NCBI GenBank assembly: GCA_963725315.1 | Contig: CAVRYA010000001.1 | Coordinates: 248,001-312,000 of the forward strand | Source of the DNA: JBBRHQ01 sp963725315 | GTDB lineage: Bacteria; Actinomycetota; Thermoleophilia; Solirubrobacterales; 70-9 | Reading direction: 5' to 3' | DNA: 64,000 nucleotides | Part shown: one piece after another, positions 57,582-64,000 of the stretch | Numbering within the stretch: the first letter of the stretch is position 1 | Layout: every line of letters begins with the position of its first letter | The notes under the pieces: generated by a model | Database searches by the model: none | What the model was told of the DNA's origin: nothing | The model's input: the letters and a program-made list of their open reading frames with translations, nothing else | Translations under genes and position numbers: made by a program

Positions 57582-58808
57582 ATGAAGATCGCCTATCTCG
57601 TCGGCCACTACCCGTCCATCTCGCACACCTTCATCCTGCGCGAGGTCGAGGGGCTGCGGGCACGCGGCGTCGAGCTCGACACGATCTCCGTCCACCGCGC
57701 GGCCGAATCGCAGCTGCTGACCGACGCGGCGGAGCGCGAGCACGCCAGCACCTACACGATCCTGCCTCCTCGCTGGGGGGAGCTGGCTCGGGCCCATCTC
57801 TCGGCGTTCGCGCGGGCTCCCTTCGCCTACCTCTCGACCCTGGCCCTTGCGGTCCGCCTCAGCCGGCCGGGGCTGCGGGGTCACCTCTGGCAGCTCTTCT
57901 ACTTCGCCGAGGCGATGGCCGTCTGGAAGCGGTGCAGGGCCCGGGGAATCCGCCACCTCCACGCCCAGTTCACCAACCAGGTGACCGACATCGCGCTGCT
58001 CGTGACCCGCTACGAGTCGGGTTCGAGCCCTCCCTGGACCTGGAGCTTCACCGTCCACGGCCCGGACGAGTTCTACGAGGTCTCCCGCTTCAACCTCCGG
58101 GCCAAGGTCGAGAGCGCCGACTTCGTCGTCTGCATCAGCGACTTCGCCCGCAGCCAGCTGATGGCGCAGGTGCCGGAGGAGCACTGGGGAAAGCTGCGCG
58201 TGATCCATTGCGGAATCGACCCCGAGGTGTTCTCGCCGCCCGCCGAGCGGAATGGCGCCGGCCGCCTCGATGTGCTCAGCGTCGGGCGCCTGGTGCCCTT
58301 CAAGGGCCAGGGACTGCTGATCGAGTCCCTCGCGGCGCTCGCCGCGCGGGGGATCGACGCCCGCGCGACCGTGGTCGGCTGGGGCGAGACCCAGCCGGGC
58401 CTCGAGTCGCTCGCCGCGGAGCTCGGGGTCGCGGACCGCGTCACCTTCACCGGCGCGCTCGGCCAGGACGAGATCCGCGCGCTCCTCGAGGCGGCCGACG
58501 TCTTCTGCCTGCCGAGCTTCGCGGAGGGCGTCCCCGTGTCCCTGATGGAGGCGATGGCGATGGAGCTGCCGGTGGTCAGCTCGCGGATCATGGGCATCCC
58601 GGAGCTGGTCGAAGACGGGGTCAGCGGCAGGCTGATCGCGCCCGGCAACGTCGAGGAGCTGACGGCGGCGCTCGCGGGGCTGGCCGGCGATTCGGCCGAG
58701 CGCTCCCGCCTCGGCAAGGCGGGGCGAAGGCAGGTGATCGAGCACTACGCGATCGCCGGCTCGACGGCGCAGCTCCACGCGCTGTTCAGCGAGCGGGTCC
58801 CGGCCTAG
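57582..58808 (+). CDS. Glycosyltransferase family 4
   Basis: A 408-aa GT-B enzyme. The N-terminal domain starts MKIAYLVGHYPSISHTFILR, the opening of WcaC/ExoL-like colanic-acid transferases, with HLHAQFTNQVTDIALLVTRY and WSFTVHGPDEFYEVSRFNL. The C-terminal domain has VLSVGRLVPFKGQGLLIESL, ATVVGWGETQPGLESLAAEL, and the EX7E motif FAEGVPVSLMEAMAMELPVV (both Glu present). It adds a sugar from a nucleotide donor to the lipid-linked oligosaccharide. It converges on the GT2 fusion gene with 11 bases between stops. No frameshift. Confidence 0.92.
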   Translation: MKIAYLVGHYPSISHTFILREVEGLRARGVELDTISVHRAAESQLLTDAAEREHASTYTILPPRWGELARAHLSAFARAPFAYLSTLALAVRLSRPGLRGHLWQLFYFAEAMAVWKRCRARGIRHLHAQFTNQVTDIALLVTRYESGSSPPWTWSFTVHGPDEFYEVSRFNLRAKVESADFVVCISDFARSQLMAQVPEEHWGKLRVIHCGIDPEVFSPPAERNGAGRLDVLSVGRLVPFKGQGLLIESLAALAARGIDARATVVGWGETQPGLESLAAELGVADRVTFTGALGQDEIRALLEAADVFCLPSFAEGVPVSLMEAMAMELPVVSSRIMGIPELVEDGVSGRLIAPGNVEELTAALAGLAGDSAERSRLGKAGRRQVIEHYAIAGSTAQLHALFSERVPA

Positions 58809-58819
58809 CGGCGCCGCCA

Positions 58820-61051
58820 TCAAGGACCCTCCTCCGGCTCGCCGGCGATCGTCCGCTCGGCCCGCCAGAGGTGGGTGCAGGCGAGCAGCTTCGCCGCCAG
58901 CACCCAGCGGATGTGGGGCAGGCGGTTGCTCCAGTGGCGGCGCCGCTGGAACATGAAGAGGCCGTCGGAGCGGCGCATGTTCCGCAGCGACCAGTCGAAC
59001 ACCCGGCGCGCCGGCTCGATGTAGGAGGGGTCCTCGGTGGCGGCGATCGAGAAGGTCTGGATCGCCTGGGCGACCGACTGGGAATCGATCGGGTAGGTCT
59101 TGTGGGAGAAGTACTTCGGGGTGCCGTCCGGGAGGATCAGCTCGCGCCGGTAGAACTCGAGCCCGCGGTGGATCGCCTCCGGCAGGCGCTCGTCGAGGCC
59201 GGCGTCGGCGCAGACCCGCAGCGCGTCGAGCACGTAGCCGGTGTGGTAGCCGTCGATCCAGGCCAGATCGGAGCGCTCCTCCCCGTAGAGCCAGGAGCCG
59301 TCCGGGCGCTGGCGGGAGAGCGCGTACTCGATCCCGGCCAGCGCCGGCTCGCGGAACTCCTCACCGGCCTCGTGCCGGATCAGCCGGGCGAGCACCGCGC
59401 AGACGTGCGTATTGGCGTTCTGGATCGGTGCTCGATCGCCGAGGATGTAGCCGAAGTAGGCGCCGCGGTCGGCCTCGGTCTGGTGGATGTGACGCAGGAA
59501 GAAGTGCCCCGCCCCGCGCGCTTCGGCCAGCAGCTCATCATCGCCGGTGCGCTCGTAGGCGTCGAGCAGGGCGTTGGCGGCGAACGCCGTGGCGATCGTG
59601 TTGGGGGCGGTCCGCGGGTAGAAGAAGACGCGGGACTGGGTGTCGAAGTGATAGCCCCAGCACGGCTCCTCGAAGCCCTCGCAGCGCAGCTCCCGCAGGG
59701 CTCGCACCGACTTCTCGAGCCGGCCTGCCGCGGTCGCCTCGGGCAGGAAGCCGTCGCGCGCGTAGCTCGAGATCACCCAGGCGATCGTCGCCGCGTTGAG
59801 CGCCGGCTCGATCCCGAGCAGGGGCCGCAGGTCGAGCGGCGATCGCTTCACCGCCTGGATCACCAGCTGGCGTCCGCGGAAGGTCCGCTTCAGGGGGGTG
59901 ACCAGGCGGGTCGCGTTCAGCCCCTCGTAGGGGTCGGTGCCAACCCAGCCGTTGCGGTCGCCGTATGCCTCGATCGTCCGCAGGACCTCGAGGATCCGGA
60001 CCCGCCGCGCCTCCTCGGCGCCCGGGGCGACCGTCGCCGGCACCGCCGGCGCGACCGGGACCGCCTCGGCGACGGAGGCGGCGGCAGGGGCTCCCTCCCC
60101 CGCCACCGCGCCGATCCGCCGCCGCGCCGCGCCGAGCAGCCGGTGGCGCTGCTCGCGCCGCGTGAACTCGCGGAAGGACTCGTCGCGGACCTGCTCGGTG
60201 GGCCCGAGCGCCGCCCGCAGGTAGCCGAACAGGAAGGCGGCGCCACCGAGCAGCGGCGGCCGCGAGCGCACCGCCAGCATCGCCGATCGCAGCATCGCCC
60301 AGGCGAGGCCGTAGCCGACGATGTAGTGGGTCGCTCCGTGCCGGGCGCGTCCGTGAAGGATCCCCTGCCGGCTCCCCATCGGGCGCAGGTGGCGGACCGG
60401 GAGGTCGTCGAAGGTCCGGGCGCTGTAGCCGTTCATGCGCCCGTAGGTCACGGTGATCGGATCGGAGCCGAGCCGCTCCGGGATGCCGCCGATCTTCTCG
60501 AAGCACTCGCGGCGATAGATCCGGGCGAGGCCCGTGGCGTGGTCGCGGGGCGTCGGGATCGCCTTCCACTCGCCGTCGGAGCGCTCGGTGAGCGCTCCCC
60601 CGGCGAGCCCGAGGCCGGGGTCGGCCTCGAATCGCTCCAGCATCTCCGCCAGGAAGTGCGGCGGCAGCACGGTGTCCCCGTCGAGCTTGCCGATGAAGCC
60701 GAAGGAGCGCCAGTCGACGTTCTCCAGCGCCCAGGCGTATGCGCGCTCCACCGCCGCCGCCGCGAGGCGGTCGCCGGAGTCCTCGGTGAGGCCGGAGGGA
60801 ACGGAGAGGACCCGCATGAAGCCGATCTCCCGCTCCAGCTCCCGCAGGCATTCCACGGTCCCGTCGTCGGAGTCGTCGTCGACGACCAGCCACAGGTCCG
60901 GAGGCCGAGACTGGGCCGCGACGGCGAGCGCCACCTCGGTGATGTGCTCGGCCTCGTTGCGAACGGGAGAGACGAGCAGGATCCGGGCCGCCGAGCCGCG
61001 GCTCGCGCCATTCCCGAGGGCCGCAGCGGTGGGGAGGCTAGAGTCGCTCAT
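58820..61051 (-). CDS. Fusion of GT2 glycosyltransferase and VpsJ-like alpha/alpha toroid domain
   Basis: About 743 aa (start ATG 61051; GTG 61057 possible), overlapping the next GT4 gene by 14 bases. Residues about 20-300 form a GT2 (GT-A) domain: ARILLVSPVRNEAEHITEVA, LWLVVDDDSDDGTVECLREL, FGFIGKLDGDTVLPPHFLAE (DxD) and YRRECFEKIGGIPERLGSDP. After an Ala/Pro linker, residues about 370-740 make an (alpha/alpha)-toroid like VpsJ or uronate epimerases: NAATIAWVISSYARDGFLPE, CWGYHFDTQSRVFFYPRTAP, NTIATAFAANALLDAYERTG and ERSDLAWIDGYHTGYVLDAL. It may couple sugar transfer to modification or sensing of the product. The two parts are usually separate genes. Confidence 0.82.
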   Translation of the reverse strand: MSDSSLPTAAALGNGASRGSAARILLVSPVRNEAEHITEVALAVAAQSRPPDLWLVVDDDSDDGTVECLRELEREIGFMRVLSVPSGLTEDSGDRLAAAAVERAYAWALENVDWRSFGFIGKLDGDTVLPPHFLAEMLERFEADPGLGLAGGALTERSDGEWKAIPTPRDHATGLARIYRRECFEKIGGIPERLGSDPITVTYGRMNGYSARTFDDLPVRHLRPMGSRQGILHGRARHGATHYIVGYGLAWAMLRSAMLAVRSRPPLLGGAAFLFGYLRAALGPTEQVRDESFREFTRREQRHRLLGAARRRIGAVAGEGAPAAASVAEAVPVAPAVPATVAPGAEEARRVRILEVLRTIEAYGDRNGWVGTDPYEGLNATRLVTPLKRTFRGRQLVIQAVKRSPLDLRPLLGIEPALNAATIAWVISSYARDGFLPEATAAGRLEKSVRALRELRCEGFEEPCWGYHFDTQSRVFFYPRTAPNTIATAFAANALLDAYERTGDDELLAEARGAGHFFLRHIHQTEADRGAYFGYILGDRAPIQNANTHVCAVLARLIRHEAGEEFREPALAGIEYALSRQRPDGSWLYGEERSDLAWIDGYHTGYVLDALRVCADAGLDERLPEAIHRGLEFYRRELILPDGTPKYFSHKTYPIDSQSVAQAIQTFSIAATEDPSYIEPARRVFDWSLRNMRRSDGLFMFQRRRHWSNRLPHIRWVLAAKLLACTHLWRAERTIAGEPEEGP

Positions 61052-62177
61052 AGGCACCCAGCAGCTCGACCTCCGAGCGCTCCCAGACCAGCCCGTCGGC
61101 CCGCTCGATCGCCCGTTCGGCCAGCTCCTCCCGGAGCGCCGGCTCGCGGGCCAGCCGGACGATCAGCTCGGCGAACGCGTCGAGGTCCCCGCAGGGGGCA
61201 TAGAGCGCGGCGTCCTCCGCGGTCCGCCGGGTCTCGGTCAGGCCGAAGGCGACGACGGGACGGCCGGCCGCCAGGTACTCGGTGACCTTGATCATCGTCG
61301 AGCGGTGGTTCAGCTCCGAGCAGGGAGCCGGGTCGATGCAAATGTCGGCGGCCGCGATCAGCGCCGGGACGAGGCGATGCTCGACGTGCCCGGTGAACTC
61401 GATCCGGTCTGCCATGCCCCGTTCCGAGAAGGCCTCGCTCAGCTCGGAGCGCTCCGGCCCGTCCCCGACCAGGGTCAGCGTCGCCCTCTCGAGGCCCGGC
61501 TTCGCCATCAGCTCCGGCAGCGCGAGGACGCCGTCGTGCGAGGCCAGCTCGCCGACGAAGACGAGGCGCGGATCGTCCAGCTCGCCCTCCCTTGCTCGGC
61601 TCGCCTCTCTCAGCGTCGCGCGCCGCGGCCCGTTGCGCACGATCGACAGCCTCTCCGGCCGTAGCCCGCGGGCGAGGGCGTTCTCGGCCTGCGAGCGGTT
61701 TGTGAAGAGGACCGTCGTCGCCGTCCCCAGGCTGGCTCGCTGGCTCGCCTCGGCGAGCGCCACCAGTCGCGAGGAGCCGAACTTCTCGGCGAACAGATCG
61801 GGGAAGAGGTCGTGGTGGTCGAAGACCACCTTGCGCCCGGTCGCCCTGGCGACGAGGCCGATCGGGAACAGCGTGTCGGGAGGGTTGTGGAGGTGGATCA
61901 CCTCTGCCCCGCGAACCAGCTCGCGGAGGCCGCGCCAGAAGAGCTGCGCGTGGGCCACCGCGTACTCGAGCAGGAACCCGGCGATCCCGCCGGAGGCGAC
62001 GGGCAGGCGATAGCGGCGGACCGTGACCTGCCCCACCATCTCGACCGCCTTCTGGCCAGCCGAGCGCGGGGCGATCACGGTCACCTCGTGGCCGGCGGCT
62101 GCCAGCGACTCCGCCTCGTTCCGCACCCGCACGTCCTGCGGGTAGGGATTGTTCTCGAGCAGCATCGCGACCTTCAT
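61038..62177 (-). CDS. Glycosyltransferase family 4
   Basis: A 379-aa GT-B protein from ATG 62177, overlapping the epimerase stop by ATGA. N-terminal: MKVAMLLENNPYPQDVRVRN, VIHLHNPPDTLFPIGLVARA and GRKVVFDHHDLFPDLFAEKF. C-terminal: LVFVGELASHDGVLALPELM, RATLTLVGDGPERSELSEAF and, in place of a full EX7E, STMIKVTEYLAAGRPVVAFG (single Glu in KVTEYLA). This resembles WbpH/FucT-type GT4 enzymes that follow sugar-nucleotide epimerases. Clean frame. Confidence 0.88.
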   Translation of the reverse strand: MKVAMLLENNPYPQDVRVRNEAESLAAAGHEVTVIAPRSAGQKAVEMVGQVTVRRYRLPVASGGIAGFLLEYAVAHAQLFWRGLRELVRGAEVIHLHNPPDTLFPIGLVARATGRKVVFDHHDLFPDLFAEKFGSSRLVALAEASQRASLGTATTVLFTNRSQAENALARGLRPERLSIVRNGPRRATLREASRAREGELDDPRLVFVGELASHDGVLALPELMAKPGLERATLTLVGDGPERSELSEAFSERGMADRIEFTGHVEHRLVPALIAAADICIDPAPCSELNHRSTMIKVTEYLAAGRPVVAFGLTETRRTAEDAALYAPCGDLDAFAELIVRLAREPALREELAERAIERADGLVWERSEVELLGAYERL

Positions 62178-63136
62178 GCCGCCACCGGCGCTTCCCTGCG
62201 GTCCCGCAGCCAGCGCACCTCGTCGCGAAGGGCCGACTCGAAGTCGCGGCGCGGTTCGAATCCGAGCTCGCGGACCGCGAGCGACGGGTCGACGATCAGC
62301 CGCGAGGCCGCTCGCGGGCTCGGCTCCCGCCGGAAGCGCGGCTCGAGGTCCATCGCCGCGGCGACCTCGCGCAGCACCTCCTCGGTGCTGCGCCCGACTC
62401 CCGACCCGACGTTCGCGGTCGCCGGGGGCGAGGGCAGCAGGCAGGCGCTGAGGATCGCGGCGGCGACGTCGCTGACGTGGACGTAGTCCTTGACGTCAGT
62501 GCCGTCGCCGTGAAGGACCGGGTCCCCGGAGCCCAGGTAGGCGTTGATGAAGGAGGGGATCGCCCGCGGACCGTTCTCGCCGGGGCCGTAGACGGTCGCC
62601 AACCGCAGACTCACGACGGACCGCGGTGCGCCCCTGCTCGCGAGCAGCCGCTCCGCCTCGAGCTTCGCCTCCGCGTAGGGGGTCTGCGGGCGCGGAGGGG
62701 TCCGCTCGCTCACCGGCTCGTCGTGCCATGCCCCGTAGACGTCGGCCGAGCTGGTGAAGACGAGCCGCACCCCCGCCCGGACGGCGATCTCCCCCACCCC
62801 GATGGCACCGGCGGCGTTGACCGCGTGCTCGTGGCGGCGGGCGGCCCGCCGGTCGGGCGGGGGCTGATAGGCGAGCAGCGCGACCGCGTCGGCGTCGGCG
62901 AAGTCCGGGTAGAGCGATTCGAGCCTTCTCCGCTCCCACCAGCGGCCCAGATCGTTGAGCTCGAGCCTCGAGTCGCCCTCGAGGCCGCGCAGCCGCCAGG
63001 GTGCCTTGGCGCAGAAGGCGCCAACCGTGGCGCCGGCCGCGAGCGCCTGGCGGACCAGGGCGCTGCCGATGAAGCCGTCGGCGCCGAGGACGACGATCCG
63101 GCGCCCAGGGGCGATGTCGATCCCGCGTTTCGCCAT
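62174..63136 (-). CDS. NAD-dependent epimerase/dehydratase (extended SDR)
   Basis: A 320-aa extended SDR. The NAD motif is RIVVLGADGFIGSALVRQAL (G-x2-G-x2-G) near residue 13; VRLVFTSSADVYG, then the catalytic TPYAEAKLEAERLL (Y-x3-K); RLATVYGPGENGPRAIPSFI; and DVKDYVHVSDVAAAILSACL. It is of the GalE/UDP-glucose-epimerase-like class acting on a nucleotide sugar. The stop overlaps the GT4 start. It starts 2 bases after the stop of the next SDR gene, so the two epimerases are cotranscribed and may supply two sugars. Confidence 0.88.
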   Translation of the reverse strand: MAKRGIDIAPGRRIVVLGADGFIGSALVRQALAAGATVGAFCAKAPWRLRGLEGDSRLELNDLGRWWERRRLESLYPDFADADAVALLAYQPPPDRRAARRHEHAVNAAGAIGVGEIAVRAGVRLVFTSSADVYGAWHDEPVSERTPPRPQTPYAEAKLEAERLLASRGAPRSVVSLRLATVYGPGENGPRAIPSFINAYLGSGDPVLHGDGTDVKDYVHVSDVAAAILSACLLPSPPATANVGSGVGRSTEEVLREVAAAMDLEPRFRREPSPRAASRLIVDPSLAVRELGFEPRRDFESALRDEVRWLRDRREAPVAA

Positions 63137-63138
63137 CG

Positions 63139-64000
63139 CTACCAGTTGCGCACCGGCTGCGGCTCGGGGGCCGCGCCGATCTCGGCCTGGCGGGAGGCCC
63201 AGGCGACGTAGCGCTCGAGGCCCTCGCGGATCGGGACCTCGGCGCGGAAGCCGAGCTCCTCGTAGGCCTTGGCCGTGTCCGCGCGGTGGTGCAGCACGTC
63301 CCCCGGCCGGCCGTCCACGTACTCCGGTTGGAGGTGCTCGGCCTCCATGATCTCCAGCAGCAGCTCGCAGACGCGGGCGATGCTGACCCCCTACCCGTGG
63401 GCGATGTTGACCGCGTCGCCGACCAGCTCGTCGCGGGCCGCCGCCGCGACGATTCCCGCCGCGGTCTCCTCGACCCAGGTGAAGTCGCGGGTCTGGGTCC
63501 CGTCGCCGAAGATCACCGGCCTCTCGCCGGCGCTGATCCGGGAGACGAACTTCGGGATCACCTCGGCGCTGGTGCCCTCGGCGTGCTCCCGCGGCCCGTA
63601 GGAGTTGAACGGGCGAATCACGATCGCCGGCAGGCCGTAGGTGCGCATGCAGGCCTGCGCGTTCAGCTCCCCCGCGGCCTTGCTCGCCCCGTAGACGGTG
63701 GTCGGCTCCAGCGGGTGCGACTCGCTCATCAGCCCGCCGACGGCCGATCCGTAGGCCTCGGAGGAGGAGACGTAGGCGAAGCGCTTCACCCCTCCCCGGA
63801 CCGCAGCCAGGGCCGCGACCAGCGTTCCGGTCGCGTTCACGTCGTGGGTCCTCTCGGGATCGGCGAGCGAGGCGCGCAGGTTGTCGCAGGCCATGTGGAT
63901 GACGATGTCGGCGCCCGAGAGGCAGCGCTGCATGAGGGACTTGTCGAGGATGTCGCCGACCTCGAGCTCCGCCCCCGCCGCCAGGGCGGTCGAGAGGTTC
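63139..64000 (-). CDS. NAD-dependent epimerase, 5' end outside window, with in-frame TAG
   Basis: The gene is cut by the window edge at its 5' side, so the Rossmann motif is not seen. Visible parts are GADIVIHMACDN, VKRFAYVSSSEAYG with the catalytic TTVYGASKAAGELN (Y-x3-K), PAIVIRPFNSYGPREHAEGT and RPVIFGDGTQTRDFTWVEET. In AARDELVGDAVNIAHG the frame meets TAG (63393-63391). It then continues in the same frame without a break as GVSIARVCELLLEIMEAEHL, DGRPGDVLHHRADTAKAYEE and LGFRAEVPIREGLERYV, the normal SDR end. So it is either a nonsense mutation or a single-base error; no frameshift is involved. Confidence 0.82.

Noticed and set aside
57545..61285. A 1246-codon plus-strand open frame
   Set aside because: A shadow of the GT4 gene in another frame and of the GT2-VpsJ fusion; no motif, low-complexity composition.
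1..64000. tRNA, rRNA, riboswitch and strong rho-independent terminators
   Set aside because: Scanning by eye found no cloverleaf, rRNA segment, known riboswitch core or GC hairpin followed by a T run convincing enough to list; the GC content makes visual hairpin calls unreliable.

Overview
Organism: the DNA is GC-rich throughout, with strong G/C third-position bias that creates long antisense shadow ORFs. Gene starts often overlap the previous stop as ATGA, GTGA or TTGA. Together with the C1 gene set and actinobacterial-style secreted proteins, this suggests a high-GC actinobacterium, most likely of the Thermoleophilia/Solirubrobacterales type. That placement is inference; no rRNA marker is present. 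Region 1 (1-28.5 kb) is a methylated-amine C1 island with two sets of N-methylglutamate-pathway genes. Set 1 is the gmaS 3' end, mgsA, mgsB, mgsC, an unknown 147-aa protein, an FAD amine oxidase, a PhnZ-like HD-domain protein and a second FAD oxidase. Set 2 is gmaS, mgsA, mgsB, mgsC, transcribed away from a shared control region at about 18.85-19.03 kb. On the other side of that region lies an operon for a heterotetrameric sarcosine-oxidase-like N-methylglutamate dehydrogenase (delta, alpha, gamma, beta), then formate-THF ligase (fhs), a methenyl-THF cyclohydrolase (fchA) and a GntR/UTRA regulator. Downstream of set 2 are an NAD-linked formate dehydrogenase (NuoE-NuoF fusion, separate ferredoxin subunit, molybdopterin catalytic subunit) and fdhD. 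Read together: methylamine to gamma-glutamylmethylamide to N-methylglutamate to methylene-THF to formyl-THF to formate to CO2 plus NADH. Only the methylene-THF dehydrogenase (FolD/MtdA) is not seen. Region 2 (28.5-36.5 kb) is a junction zone: a cytochrome-b-like membrane protein, a decayed fdhD copy, an RTX-repeat secreted protein, a universal stress protein, a DegT aminotransferase, a secreted clan GH-A glycosidase, and two tandem secreted proteins of unknown function that share a near-identical internal tract. Region 3 (36.5-64 kb) is a cell-surface glycan locus: ATP-grasp/PHP pair, ChbG-type deacetylase, SGNH hydrolase, NodU/CmcH carbamoyltransferase, left-handed beta-helix acetyltransferases, methyltransferases, sulfotransferases, flippase, O-antigen ligase, Wzz-like protein, glycosyltransferases, a GT2-VpsJ fusion and two NAD-dependent epimerases. 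From about 36.5 to 51.5 kb it is littered with duplicated, truncated and chimeric gene remnants. Recurring oddity: at least 27 apparent frameshifts, spread over eleven otherwise well-conserved genes, all correspond to one extra base. This points to an insertion-biased sequence error, although whole operons in between are clean. No tRNA, rRNA, CRISPR array or intact insertion sequence was seen.
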